Positions 24,970 through 34,709 of a stretch of 64,000 nucleotides of DNA are shown piece after piece; position 1 is the first letter of the stretch; each line of letters begins with the position of its first letter. Made by a program: the position numbers and the translations under genes. Below the pieces are notes generated by a model, which did not search any database, was not told the DNA's origin, and saw nothing but the letters and a program-made list of their open reading frames with translations. The stretch lies in assembly GCF_040760075.1 (NCBI RefSeq), contig NZ_CP142884.1, positions 5,208,001 to 5,272,000 on the forward strand, in the 5' to 3' direction. This stretch comes from Sphingobacterium sp. R2. Lineage in GTDB: Bacteria; Bacteroidota; Bacteroidia; Sphingobacteriales; Sphingobacteriaceae.

Positions 24970-25278
24970 TTATTCTATCGAAAAATTCCAATTTCCTAAT
25001 ACTTTTGGTATCTCCCATGTTTTGGCTATGGCCTTATAATCATTAAAGTGACCCTTTTCCCAGGTGGTCATATGGTAACCTTTACAGAACTTACAATAAT
25101 AAGCCCTTTTGCAGGCGTTTTTACCCATCCTGTGTTTGATACGTTTACCATCCAGTTTGTTCCTCAACCGAGATCTGAACTTGAAATGAAGCATTGCCCA
25201 TCGCGCCTCAATTAAAGAAGGAAATGCAACTTTACCAGTAGCTCGGCATTTCCAGGTATTGTCCCTTACTTTTTCCAT
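24970..25278 (-). CDS. Small zinc-ribbon-like hypothetical protein
   Basis: A 102-residue, very basic protein (pI clearly high). It contains a Cys cluster CKRAYYCKFCKGYHMTTW, a CxxC plus His arrangement typical of a half zinc-ribbon. It also has an N-terminal WKCRATGKVAFPSLIEARWAMLHFK that could supply the other ligand. Similar small proteins occur in phages and integrative elements of Bacteroidota. Probably nucleic-acid binding. It lies 31 bp downstream of the membrane LytTR-like gene on the same strand. Confidence 0.6.
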   Translation of the reverse strand: MEKVRDNTWKCRATGKVAFPSLIEARWAMLHFKFRSRLRNKLDGKRIKHRMGKNACKRAYYCKFCKGYHMTTWEKGHFNDYKAIAKTWEIPKVLGNWNFSIE

Positions 25279-25309
25279 AACCTATCTATTAAAGTTTACC
25301 TATTCTATT

Positions 25310-26338
25310 TCATTGCTCCTTTTCTATCGGCACCTGCAACATGACCCATTCCCTGATATGCTTTGCAATCTTGTCTGACACCTCAAAATAGTGCCGTTCC
25401 TCGAAAGGTATTTTGAGCTCGATACGCAACCGGCCCCGTTTCAGTTGCTGGCAAGCTTGGATCATATCCAAGGGTATGGCTTTATCCCGGTCAATCTTCT
25501 GTACAAATCCCTTAGTGATATTAACAACTTCCTTTAAGCTGCGCTGCTCGCCACAAGTCAGATTTTCGTCCATCGCATTTCTTAAATAAAGGCTGACCAT
25601 ACCATTTTTATACGTAAAGATCCCGATATCCTTATAGCGTATTTTTTGGACCATGATTTTATTATTGAGCAGGAATACCTCCTGCTCCAGATCTATGGAT
25701 CTGCACAGGGTTAAGTCTATTTCATCCATGGGATCTCCATCTCTATCTTCCCCGGCGGGTTCATGAATCTGCTTCGGCTGTTCGATGCCCGAAGAGAGCA
25801 ACTCAATCTGTCCCTGAAGATCTCTTATCCTTGATTCCTGCTCCAGGATAGTTTCTTTTTGTTCTAAAGTCACTATGATTTGCCTATGGTAAACAGCGAC
25901 GTAGAAGTAAACTGTATAGCACATATTCAGGACCAAAATGCCACTAAAGATGACCATTAAAGGAAACAGCAGCCATTCATCCTTCGCCTGTGGATCGGGG
26001 CCAATGATCCAGAACAATAAAAGTGTCGGAAGTATGCAGCAAAAAAACAATTGCATACCGGCGCGTTTTTCCGGGTGAACCAGCCAGTTGTGCTTTTTGT
26101 CCAATATCACGATAACCCATCGGATATAAAAGAAAATAATCGCTACTATCAATACAAAAAATAGATAGCTATAAGTGACAGGCCAGTTTAAAAGCCAGTC
26201 CGCCAAGTCGCCGCGATAGCCCAGATACCAACAGAACCCTCCAAAAATAAAGGATGCAATCAACTGCCAGATCCCATCGGGATACTGCACGGTCAATTTC
26301 CTATTATCCTGATATCCATTCTTGCTTAAACTTTTCAT
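25310..26338 (-). CDS. Membrane-bound regulator with LytTR-like DNA-binding domain
   Basis: A 342-residue protein. The N-terminal half holds four likely transmembrane helices (about 25-45, 55-78, 92-112, 125-150), followed by a short coiled coil (ILEQESRIRDLQGQIELLSS). The C-terminal 130 residues (VFLLNNKIMVQKIRYKDIGIFTYKNGMVSLYLRN...RSLKEVVNITKGFVQKIDRDKAIPLDMI) follow the LytTR pattern of beta strands with conserved SLKE and IDRD-type motifs. It probably senses a membrane signal and binds DNA. It is divergent from 26763, so it may control the following plus-strand genes (inference). Confidence 0.6.
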   Translation of the reverse strand: MKSLSKNGYQDNRKLTVQYPDGIWQLIASFIFGGFCWYLGYRGDLADWLLNWPVTYSYLFFVLIVAIIFFYIRWVIVILDKKHNWLVHPEKRAGMQLFFCCILPTLLLFWIIGPDPQAKDEWLLFPLMVIFSGILVLNMCYTVYFYVAVYHRQIIVTLEQKETILEQESRIRDLQGQIELLSSGIEQPKQIHEPAGEDRDGDPMDEIDLTLCRSIDLEQEVFLLNNKIMVQKIRYKDIGIFTYKNGMVSLYLRNAMDENLTCGEQRSLKEVVNITKGFVQKIDRDKAIPLDMIQACQQLKRGRLRIELKIPFEERHYFEVSDKIAKHIREWVMLQVPIEKEQ

Positions 26339-26762
26339 GTATAGACCTCATTTTAAAAACGCTATTAAAATTCACCTACTTATCAGATTTATACTTTCTT
26401 CCTATATAGCTTTCACCTATTAAGTTTATCCGGCATTACGTGACTGGCTAGTGCTGGAGAACTTGCGTAAAAAACTCCCCTGTCGAAGAAATTTTTATAT
26501 ATAAATTTAGCCAATTATTTATTAAAACAATGTCCAACCCATTTAAATCAATGCTTTTACGTCGTTTAATGGATGAAATAATTCCCTTTCCGGATGGAAA
26601 TTTGCTCCTTTGATGTTTTAAATTGCACTTTCGTTGTAAGGAAACCAGCCCTTATTGTAAAAAATTGGCCTTCGTTGAAATTAAGCGGATATTCACTATC
26701 ATTTTGCGCCGTTATGGATAAATTTAAAGTGTAAAACTTCACTGATTATTAATTGATAGATC
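26339..26762. other. Divergent intergenic region
   Basis: 424 bp between two divergent genes. It must contain both promoters. I see AT-rich stretches and no perfect TTTG-N19-TAnnTTTG match, inverted repeat or small gene. Confidence 0.4.
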
Positions 26763-27458
26763 ATGAGGACGATAAAAAAAGAAGAACTGCCATTTAGCCG
26801 CAATTATGTATTTACTGCCATTGCTGTGCTAGTTACACTATATGGGATTTTCTTGGCGCGAACACATGATCAGCGTGTATATAGTATAGGTATTCTGGTA
26901 TTGCTTATCCCATTCTTGGAAATCCGGGGACATCAACGCGTCATGCAGTTCTTCGTTATCTTTTTTGTTTGTATTCAGATGAGTAGTATTGCTTTATTTG
27001 ACCGTCTCCCCTATCAGCTATTGATCAGTTCGCAACCTTTTTGGACAGCTGTAAAAAAAGGGGTGCCGACAGCCTTTATCATCTGCGCGATGGCACATCT
27101 GTTTTTCTGGAGAAAGACAAACATTGTCAAACTTTATGGAATTCAATTTCCCATCATGACCCTTGCATGTACCTGGTATATCCGCATGCTGCTGATCATG
27201 GCGAATTGCCAAAACATCCCAAATGCAAAAGCTGTACGCATACCTGCCATTGTTGTCCAAAAATGTCCGGTGTGCTGTGATATTCATGAGTTACTGCTTT
27301 CCTTTGCCTATGCAGAACGGCAGTATCAGATCCCAATGGATGTGCATCCTAAACTGTATGAAGAAGCAAAAGAAGGCGGCAGGCTCAATCTCCAGCTGCA
27401 TCCCGGGAGATTTGGCTGGCCATGGTACCATAAAAATATAAAAAGGAGGTACAGATGA
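26763..27458 (+). CDS. Multi-pass membrane protein of unknown function
   Basis: A 231-residue protein with about five predicted transmembrane helices in the first 155 residues. The C-terminal cytoplasmic or periplasmic part has a CPVCC motif (KCPVCCDIHELLLSFAYAERQYQIPMDVHPKLYEEAK). The clustered cysteines suggest metal binding or thiol chemistry. The stop overlaps the next start (ATGA), so translation of the two genes is coupled. No family recognised; the neighbourhood (MauE-like, TlpA) suggests an envelope function. Confidence 0.65.
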   Translation: MRTIKKEELPFSRNYVFTAIAVLVTLYGIFLARTHDQRVYSIGILVLLIPFLEIRGHQRVMQFFVIFFVCIQMSSIALFDRLPYQLLISSQPFWTAVKKGVPTAFIICAMAHLFFWRKTNIVKLYGIQFPIMTLACTWYIRMLLIMANCQNIPNAKAVRIPAIVVQKCPVCCDIHELLLSFAYAERQYQIPMDVHPKLYEEAKEGGRLNLQLHPGRFGWPWYHKNIKRRYR

Positions 27459-28543
27459 TCGTAAGTTTACACAAGCTGACCATGCTTATAGAAGCCTTGG
27501 TTTATCTTGATAACAAAGCTATTCCAAACCGTTTGGGTGAGATTGCCGAGGCCTGCAATGATAATTTTGCATTGGCACTACAAGCCCATCGGGAGATTAT
27601 TCAGGTAAATAATGCACGTCAGGCTATCCAAATCTACCATACTCAATTGTTGAGGCTACACGCCTTGTTAAATCGCTTCTGTAACGCGCGTAAAATTGTG
27701 CGTTCTGCAGCGATATTTGCCCTAGAAGAATTACTTGAGCGTATCGAACAGCTCTTTCAAAAAGATCTCGATCCCTGTACGCCGCTGCCGGAGCATTATT
27801 ATCTGAGGCTGCATAACTATGTATACGAACATATGCCCTATATCCTGGATAGGTTGGCTCAGAAAAACATACCGAAAGCCTATCTCACCGAGATCCTTTC
27901 GGGTATGGACAGCCTATTTGAGAATGGTAAGATTCCCTATATTCAATACCGACATCAGGACTACCTACGCAAAATGATCGAATCACTTTGCCAATTGGCT
28001 GAAGACGAGCGCCAGAGTAAAAACTGGCATTACCGCTTTTTGATTCTGATGGTCAACTTCAATTTTAATCACATGGGCTTCTTCAACCGCTGGAAAGAAT
28101 TGTACAATTCGGCCCCATCCTTTATGGATGCCCTGTTACGCTTCCCCAAACATTTCTCCTGTATCCCAGACTTTGCGTATGATTGCAACCGTAGAAGCCT
28201 GCTGAAGTTGATGCGTGCGTATATGGAGGATAAAAAAAACTCTCCATCAGCAACAGGGCAGGATTATCCCCAACAATTTATTCAAAGCAATTTCAATGGC
28301 AAAGAGCTCAAACTTTGGATGCATATATCTGTTAAAGCGAACATTATGTGGTCGTCAGAGAAAAAAGAAGTTGCCGAAGTATTTTCCAGGCTCGTCAAAA
28401 CACGTGAAGGCACTTTACTTTCAGCGCATAGCCTGATCCGTATGGACAAAAGCGCCGAGTTTCATTCAGCGCTCCGTATTCGCAAAGTGTTGAATACGAT
28501 GCTTGACGAACTGAATAGACAGTTTCCTGACTTAAATAAATAA
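27455..28543 (+). CDS. Conserved hypothetical helical protein
   Basis: A 362-residue soluble helical protein with no signal peptide or clear motif (MIVSLHKLTMLIEALVYLDNKAIPNRLGEIAEACNDNF...). The C-terminal third resembles a small helical regulator (WSSEKKEVAEVFSRLVKTREG...HSALRIRKVLNTMLDELNRQF), perhaps a RteC-like protein; RteC regulates conjugative elements in Bacteroides. This likeness is suggestive only. Translationally coupled to the upstream membrane protein. Function unknown. Confidence 0.6.
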   Translation: MIVSLHKLTMLIEALVYLDNKAIPNRLGEIAEACNDNFALALQAHREIIQVNNARQAIQIYHTQLLRLHALLNRFCNARKIVRSAAIFALEELLERIEQLFQKDLDPCTPLPEHYYLRLHNYVYEHMPYILDRLAQKNIPKAYLTEILSGMDSLFENGKIPYIQYRHQDYLRKMIESLCQLAEDERQSKNWHYRFLILMVNFNFNHMGFFNRWKELYNSAPSFMDALLRFPKHFSCIPDFAYDCNRRSLLKLMRAYMEDKKNSPSATGQDYPQQFIQSNFNGKELKLWMHISVKANIMWSSEKKEVAEVFSRLVKTREGTLLSAHSLIRMDKSAEFHSALRIRKVLNTMLDELNRQFPDLNK

Positions 28544-28945
28544 AACACAAAAGTTAAAAAAACAGGGGGTATGCCACCGCTACACCTCCTAAACGTGTTC
28601 ATTCTACCCATCAAAAACAGTCCTGATGAAGCGAAAACCGACTGTTTCACCAAGAATTCCCTCTCCAGCTTTTTACCGCAAAATACATCTGCGTTACACC
28701 CCACAATTCATTTAGAATAAATAGAAGCCGCTCAACCGGTAGAAATAGGCATTTCAGTACACCTACGCCAGCCTATTTTCCGTACTACCTTTGTTTTACA
28801 GCGTACGAGAAAGTAGAAGCTGACGCTCGAGCAGGCCGCTATATCCAATGGAGGCATAGGTATGGCGCCCTGTTTTTAAATCGACGAAAAATAGTAAAAA
28901 CAGCGATAGGAAATAATAAATGCCCTGATATAAATAATTAAAGTT
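28544..28945. other. Intergenic region with a promoter
   Basis: No gene seen. A TACCTTTG -7 element (28786-28793) fits a start near 28800 and a leader of about 145 nt for the MauE-like gene; the -33 box is not clear. Confidence 0.4.
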
Positions 28946-29677
28946 ATGGAAGCGAATAAAACTGGACACATCATATATAAAGTCATCCGGGCAGCAATGA
29001 TACTTTTTTGGGTCTATGTGGGGATGGAGAAACTCTGGCAGCTCGGGGCATTCAAGATCGCTCTTGAGCAGCAGCCCTTGATCAGTTATCTGGCACCAGT
29101 GCTTTATTGGCTACTTCCGTTGGTGGAAATTAGCATCGGAGCTTTGCTTGGGTTGCCTGCCCGCCGCTTACAGCATTGGGGCTGGATAGCATCGACTATC
29201 ATGGTCACCTTATTTTCGATTTATATTGCCCTTGGCGTCCTCGATGTATATGAAAAGAAACCCTGTATGTGTACCAGCTTTCTCAGTAATATTTCCTGGA
29301 CAGCGCATCTGTTCTTTAACCTCGTTATTCTTGGCCTATCGCTAGCAGGACAAATACTCAATCGTAAGGTTTTGCTACACGGCCGAAACAACTTAAGCAA
29401 TAAGACCGCTGTCGGCCTCTTTCTCACGGTTATTCTAGCAACAGGAATTGTAAGCTATAAAAACGCAACATTTAAACCAACACATGAATTCTGGTTTATA
29501 CCAGACAGCATACACCATTCTCCAGTATATGACAGCGTCAGTAGGCCTATAGTAGGCAGCCTGGCATACAGATACGATCGGTACACAGAACCGTACCGAA
29601 AACAATTATTTACCAAAAGTTTGCAGGCCAACAACTTTACTATCAATTATTGGCTTGCAATACAGAAAGGAGGGTAG
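28946..29677 (+). CDS. MauE/DoxX-family membrane protein
   Basis: A 243-residue protein with four or five transmembrane helices in the first 150 residues. It follows the MauE pattern: IRAAMILFWVYVGMEKLW at the start, a central LLPLVEISIGALLGL and a Cys pair in KKPCMCTSFLSNISWTAHLFFN. MauE-like proteins assist redox or thiol maturation of envelope proteins. A C-terminal periplasmic tail of about 80 residues follows. It overlaps by a few bases with the region encoding the ribosome-binding site of the DUF6520 gene, so both are co-transcribed. Confidence 0.75.
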   Translation: MEANKTGHIIYKVIRAAMILFWVYVGMEKLWQLGAFKIALEQQPLISYLAPVLYWLLPLVEISIGALLGLPARRLQHWGWIASTIMVTLFSIYIALGVLDVYEKKPCMCTSFLSNISWTAHLFFNLVILGLSLAGQILNRKVLLHGRNNLSNKTAVGLFLTVILATGIVSYKNATFKPTHEFWFIPDSIHHSPVYDSVSRPIVGSLAYRYDRYTEPYRKQLFTKSLQANNFTINYWLAIQKGG

Positions 29678-29681
29678 CATT

Positions 29682-30065
29682 ATGCTAACCAAATTTTTAA
29701 ACAATTATGGCTACATGATATTAGGCGGAGCCATGATTATCGGATTCTCAGCATTTAAAGGTGCTGAAGCTTATGCAGGAAAAAAATTAGATCCTGTGAC
29801 TATTTACTTCCATGGTAATCCTCAAGATGCGAATCAGGTTAAAGATGCCTCGCGTTGGAATACCACGCCCAATGATGAGGACTGTAACAGTGCAAACGTT
29901 ATGGCTTGCTCTCAGGTAGTAGATGAATCTGATCTGAATTCTTCAGATCAACTGAATCCAGCAAAGATTCAACTTGGCGCTACCGCAACTTCTGGAGGAA
30001 ACTATATCCCATCTAGAACCGGTGGCAGCAGCTCAACTACATTTACTCCAATCAATAGGGGATAA
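29682..30065 (+). CDS. DUF6520-like small exported protein
   Basis: A 127-residue protein starting at ATG 29682, preceded by a rare strong Shine-Dalgarno (AGGAGGG, 8 nt away), which settles the start. It has a short N-terminal hydrophobic segment (YGYMILGGAMIIGFSAFKGAEAYA), then a Ser/Thr/Asn-rich mature part with two Cys (EDCNSANVMACSQV). This resembles the DUF6520 group that accompanies MauE-like and SusC/SusD/TlpA genes in Sphingobacteriaceae. Possibly an exported peptide handled by its neighbours. Confidence 0.65.
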   Translation: MLTKFLNNYGYMILGGAMIIGFSAFKGAEAYAGKKLDPVTIYFHGNPQDANQVKDASRWNTTPNDEDCNSANVMACSQVVDESDLNSSDQLNPAKIQLGATATSGGNYIPSRTGGSSSTTFTPINRG

Positions 30066-30071
30066 ATGAAA

Positions 30072-30103
30072 GGAAGGGGTAGATCGATCGGACTGCCCCT
30101 TCC
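30072..30103. terminator. Intrinsic terminator
   Basis: GGAAGGGG pairs with CCCCTTCC around a 16-nt loop, between the convergent DUF6520 and SusD genes. TATTTG follows. Confidence 0.6.
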
Positions 30104-30124
30104 CTATTTGTATCTACATTTTCT

Positions 30125-31480
30125 TTATTTCGGATTTTGTTGCATTCCCGTCAATCTAATAATATCTTGAGGAAGAGGAAGTGCATAAGCGTTGGAGTTT
30201 GGCTGTAAAGTAATCAGTTGCCCATTTAGTTTTCTTGTTATTAAAATCTCCGCTCCTTCTGCATTCAACCGCTTTAGGTCCATCCATCTTAGCCCCCTAT
30301 ACAGCAATTCCTTTCTTCGCTCTTTTAGGATTAAAGCCAGTGCTTCTCTTTTGTCTTTTATCACATAAGGAATAAATGTGCCCGTTTTATAGCGATACCC
30401 GAGTAGATGGTTTAAGTCTGCCATTCCTGCCTCTACATTCCCCATTCTCACATTGCATTCCGCACGCATAAGATACAGCTCGTCCATTGCTATTCCCGAA
30501 AACATCTTAGAAGATCCTGCGTAACTGCCTTTGAAAGTAGTCGTTCCATCGGCTGCTACTTTAAAGTATGCTGACCTGCGCAGATCATTACTTTCATAAG
30601 AACGATACAGGAGCGTATCGGTCAATGCGCGCGAACTTGTCAAATTGATACTTACTAATAATTCAGCATAAAATAAAGTCTCTTTATTAAAAATCGTAAA
30701 TGGGTAGGACGCTGTCATCTTTACTTCCGATAAATTATTAAAATCGAGCAGGTCAGCATTGTACTTTAGGGCTAGATCAACATAATAATGGGCCGAATCG
30801 TAGACCTGCATCGATAGGTAAGCACGAGCCAATGTAGCATAAGCCGCATACTTATTGGGACGCATGACATGACTGGTTTTCTCAGGAAGCATAAGACTAG
30901 ATTCTTTCAGATCTGTAATTACATTTTCGTAGCACTCCGCTATGGATGACCGATACGATTGCTCATGAAAATCCGAACTGTTCCGCAGCACAATACCCAT
31001 ATCTGTTTTTGAATCTTGGGTATAGGCTTTTGAATAAGTCCATAATAAAGCCAGATATTGGCTTGCCCGATAAAATTTAGCAGAAGCATAAATGGCATCA
31101 TACTGATTAGCATTACTTTCATTTCGATTGCTCTTTTTTATACGGTCCAACACAAGATTGCTATTGTAAATCGTATTATAAGAGGAGGACCAGTCATTTC
31201 CGAAATTCATATGATCATTCTGCCAGATATAAGTCTGCTGGCCATAGTCAAGCAATGCATCATATGCGGATTGGCTCAGGTAATAATTATCTGCCGAAGC
31301 TTCCCCAAAAGAAGGAAACTTCAGATTCATGATCTGGCTATCATCCAGTAGCTTTTGTAAGTCGTCCAAGCTATTGGGTACAGCCAAACCATAGTTTGAC
31401 TGCACCTCTAAATATTTTTGACAGGCGGACAAGGAGAAAACAACTACCCCTAGCCACAATATGTTAAGAAATCTTTTCAT
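30125..31480 (-). CDS. SusD/RagB-family outer-membrane lipoprotein
   Basis: Substrate-binding lipoprotein that caps a SusC-type transporter. About 451 residues. A signal peptide with lipobox SLSAC leads to CQKYLEVQSNYGLAVPNSLDDLQKLLDD. Helical TPR-like parts with the usual RAYLSMQVYDSAHYYVDLAL follow. The C-terminus has the SusD signature of short-chain members (KDKREALALILKERRKELLYRGLRWMDLKRL). It is shorter than classic SusD (about 550), as usual for the peptide-type RagB group with TlpA partners. It lies 14 bp from the SusC stop and is the last gene of the TlpA-SusC-SusD operon. Confidence 0.9.
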   Translation of the reverse strand: MKRFLNILWLGVVVFSLSACQKYLEVQSNYGLAVPNSLDDLQKLLDDSQIMNLKFPSFGEASADNYYLSQSAYDALLDYGQQTYIWQNDHMNFGNDWSSSYNTIYNSNLVLDRIKKSNRNESNANQYDAIYASAKFYRASQYLALLWTYSKAYTQDSKTDMGIVLRNSSDFHEQSYRSSIAECYENVITDLKESSLMLPEKTSHVMRPNKYAAYATLARAYLSMQVYDSAHYYVDLALKYNADLLDFNNLSEVKMTASYPFTIFNKETLFYAELLVSINLTSSRALTDTLLYRSYESNDLRRSAYFKVAADGTTTFKGSYAGSSKMFSGIAMDELYLMRAECNVRMGNVEAGMADLNHLLGYRYKTGTFIPYVIKDKREALALILKERRKELLYRGLRWMDLKRLNAEGAEILITRKLNGQLITLQPNSNAYALPLPQDIIRLTGMQQNPK

Positions 31481-31496
31481 CATTTACGTTATTAGA

Positions 31497-34400
31497 TCAA
31501 TAATCAATTTTTAATCCGATGGAAAATGTCTTTGGTGGACTTAATCGGTACGGAAATTCTGGGTCGATACCAATCTTATTTGCACGCCATAGTACCCCCA
31601 GATTGGCCGCGTTTGCCGACACCCCCATATTAAATGCACGATTTCCGACGGTATACTTACCTTGCCAGGTCAACGAAACATACTCCAGCCGCAAATGATC
31701 CCCTTTATAGACATTGATATCAGCATATTGATAGAATGCATCCGACATTGATTTTATGGGAAATTTCATACCAGGAACCTGCGTAAGCTGTTCATCCCCC
31801 GGCTGCTGCCATCGCTGATCAAAGTCTGGGTAGGCCGTACCGTTGGCAAACAATGAAAAATAGGACGTCACGGGACGCCTGACGTAATAGTCCCCCTTAA
31901 AACTGACATTGATAGAAAAAATCAAAGACTTCCAAGCCAGTGTGTTGATTATATTCCCAAAGGACTGCGGTTTGGAGGATCCAAAATACACGATACTCTC
32001 ATTTCCTTCTGGTAATGCATCGGCCTGATTACGTATGGCTGTATAGTTTGTGCTTAGCTGCCCATCCAGCAGGCCCTGCGCTTCCCCAAATTCATTCAAC
32101 CCCATCCATTTATAAGCCGCCAATGCGTTCAGCGGTTTACCGACGATCGGTGTGATGGAATTTCCGCTCGATAGAAAGGATGTGACACTGTTTTGCAGGT
32201 TATAATATTGCGTTGTTTTGTTCCTATTCAGGCTTAATATCATTCGCGTATCCCAGTTGACCTTTCCGCTTGTATTCTTTAAATTTAAGTCAATGTCAAA
32301 ACCTTGCCCTCGCATTCCTGCCAAATTCTTGACAACTGTACCCTGTAAGCCCCACGCCGTATAATCGTATTCGCTCAATCCATATAGATCTTTACCTTTT
32401 TTTACATAATAGTCAATACGTCCGGACAATCTTCCCTTTCTTACTGAAAAATCCAGACCAAAGTTAGTAGTTGCCACTCTTTCCCATTTTAGCAAAGGAT
32501 CGTTTAAGGTACTTATCTGATACATTGGATAGCTGGTGTAGGTTGCCGAACCGATGTAGGCAATTGGATCTGGAGACCGTCTTAGATCGACGTTACCACT
32601 GGTTCCATAGGTTGTCCTTAATTTTAGATAATCAAACAGAGCCAGCTTAAAGAAAGCCTCCTTATAAATGTCCCAAGATCCGCCTACGGACCAGAGCGGC
32701 GACCATTTATCATTGGTCGATGCGCCAAAGATATTAGCGCCGTCTTTCCGTAAACTCATCGATAGGCCATAGCGGTCCATAAACCGGTCGCTTATATTGG
32801 TATAAAGTGATACAAATCGATTTACATTTTTAAAAAATTGCGGCGCTCCCGGTATCCGTCGTATCCCATCATCTGGCAGCGTTGGAAAACGAGTTACAAA
32901 GTCTACCGAAGTGCTCGACATCGGCAGTTCATTGTATCCATAGGCCGTATAGGAATTGGTGTTCGACCTATTCTCCCGTGCCTCGCCACCAAGAATACCG
33001 ACCAGTAGATGCCGACCAAAGGATTTGTTAAAATCAATTTGACCACGTAGCGTATACGACCTGCCCTCAGCAGCGGAGTATCGTTTTATACCACCAAGTG
33101 GAATGTTATATTTTGTAGCTGTGCTACCAGTACCGATGATGGTAAATTCATTGATCCACTTACGTGCTTCATAACTTTCCAAAGTATTCAATTCGTTATT
33201 TTCTGTACGCTGCTGCTGAATCTGTCCACCGACATTCAGGTGTAGGTAAGGCAATACCTTATATTTCAGGTTCAGGCTAGAAAACCATTCATTAGTCTGC
33301 CGTCGGTCTTTCGCATATTTGTATTCCGACAGTGGATAGTATTCCCATGGCAGATAACCACTTGTATAGTTTTCTTTCAGATAACTGGCCCTATATTCCT
33401 TTTCAAATGGGATTTCACCACCATCCTCATTTAGAAACTGAAGATATGGCGCCTGCATACTGCTATAGCCTAACGATGAGAATTCAGGTTTGCCTTTTCT
33501 GCTATCCTGATTAGTATACAGCACCTGGAGATCCAACTGTAAATTGTCGGTAGGTCTGAAACTATTGGACAGCTGGATATTGATCTTTCTATCAAAAGCA
33601 TCCAGTTCGGATTTATTCCCCGTATACCCAATACCAAAACCATACGAATTGCGTGCCCCCCCGCCCGAGATATTCAGCGCGTGCTGATTGACAAACGGAA
33701 CATTATAAAAAGCATCCATATAGTTTTGTCTTCCATTTTGTACCAAGAGTTTAGCTATACCGCTGGCCGAATCTGCCGGAGAAATCAGGTTGCGCTTGCG
33801 TCTATCCAATAGGTCGATCACTGGCGACTGTGCCAGATACGGCTGGTATAGCAATTCCGAATCGTAATACCCCTTTTCAAAAAGATATTTTTCGAGTGCG
33901 ATAAAATCCGCATTTTGGGGCTGATAAATTTTATTCAGATCGCTATTTTCCTTCAAAATCACTGTATTTGACAATGTTATTTTTGTCTTCTGCTCTTTGG
34001 AAAAAGCACCTTTTTTTGAAGTCATGACGATAACACCGTTCCCGGCGCGCGCCCCCCATATGGCACTCGCCGCAGCATCTTTCAGGATGGAGACACTTTC
34101 AATATTATTGGGATCAATATTACTGATATCCCCCTCATAGATAAAGCCGTCTAGCACAATTAGCGGATCCAGATTTCCGTTAATTGTACTCAAACCTCGA
34201 ACAGAGATATTCAGTTTCTGCAGGTCAGCATTTTGTATCGGCTGATTGTCGAAACGAATTGCTGTTGTCATATTATTGAGCCTATCCAGAATATTAGTTC
34301 CCACCTGCTGACTGAGCATCTTATTATCGACTACATCAATGGCCCCTGTCACCTCATTGGCTTTCAATGTCTGATAACCGGTACTGACAATAGCCTCTTC

Positions 34401-34709
34401 GAGATAAGTCTCTTTGACAGAAAGGGCTAACACCTTATTCTTCTCAAAAAATCCGGCTACTACTGTCCTATCTAGATAACCAATACAACTGATCAATAAA
34501 GAATCTTTATGATCACCTACCTGAATAGCAAATTTTCCTTTCAGTGAACTTGCAGCCTGATTATGCAAAGTTTTGTTCCGGATAGATGCCCCCACTAGCT
34601 CCCTGCCATCTTTCGCTGAAACAATTGTACCCTGTACCCACATTTTTTCCTGAGCCTTGCCCATGAAAAACAATACGCTTGTAAAAAGCGCTGTCAACAA
34701 CACTTTCAT
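31497..34709 (-). CDS. SusC/RagA-family TonB-linked outer-membrane receptor
   Basis: TonB-dependent transporter of 1070 residues. Order: signal peptide; CarboxypepD_reg-like domain (about 27-100, WVQGTIVSAKDGRELVGASIRN); plug with SusC hallmarks (IDVVDNKMLSQQ, PLIVLDGFIYEGDISNIDPNNIESVSILKDAAASAIWGARAGNGVIVMTSKKG); and a beta-barrel ending in the terminal strand SIGLKIDY. Its start overlaps the TlpA stop (TAATG). With SusD next door it forms an importer; the TlpA and DUF6520 neighbours hint at a peptide or redox-active substrate, not a glycan. Confidence 0.92.
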   Translation of the reverse strand: MKVLLTALFTSVLFFMGKAQEKMWVQGTIVSAKDGRELVGASIRNKTLHNQAASSLKGKFAIQVGDHKDSLLISCIGYLDRTVVAGFFEKNKVLALSVKETYLEEAIVSTGYQTLKANEVTGAIDVVDNKMLSQQVGTNILDRLNNMTTAIRFDNQPIQNADLQKLNISVRGLSTINGNLDPLIVLDGFIYEGDISNIDPNNIESVSILKDAAASAIWGARAGNGVIVMTSKKGAFSKEQKTKITLSNTVILKENSDLNKIYQPQNADFIALEKYLFEKGYYDSELLYQPYLAQSPVIDLLDRRKRNLISPADSASGIAKLLVQNGRQNYMDAFYNVPFVNQHALNISGGGARNSYGFGIGYTGNKSELDAFDRKINIQLSNSFRPTDNLQLDLQVLYTNQDSRKGKPEFSSLGYSSMQAPYLQFLNEDGGEIPFEKEYRASYLKENYTSGYLPWEYYPLSEYKYAKDRRQTNEWFSSLNLKYKVLPYLHLNVGGQIQQQRTENNELNTLESYEARKWINEFTIIGTGSTATKYNIPLGGIKRYSAAEGRSYTLRGQIDFNKSFGRHLLVGILGGEARENRSNTNSYTAYGYNELPMSSTSVDFVTRFPTLPDDGIRRIPGAPQFFKNVNRFVSLYTNISDRFMDRYGLSMSLRKDGANIFGASTNDKWSPLWSVGGSWDIYKEAFFKLALFDYLKLRTTYGTSGNVDLRRSPDPIAYIGSATYTSYPMYQISTLNDPLLKWERVATTNFGLDFSVRKGRLSGRIDYYVKKGKDLYGLSEYDYTAWGLQGTVVKNLAGMRGQGFDIDLNLKNTSGKVNWDTRMILSLNRNKTTQYYNLQNSVTSFLSSGNSITPIVGKPLNALAAYKWMGLNEFGEAQGLLDGQLSTNYTAIRNQADALPEGNESIVYFGSSKPQSFGNIINTLAWKSLIFSINVSFKGDYYVRRPVTSYFSLFANGTAYPDFDQRWQQPGDEQLTQVPGMKFPIKSMSDAFYQYADINVYKGDHLRLEYVSLTWQGKYTVGNRAFNMGVSANAANLGVLWRANKIGIDPEFPYRLSPPKTFSIGLKIDY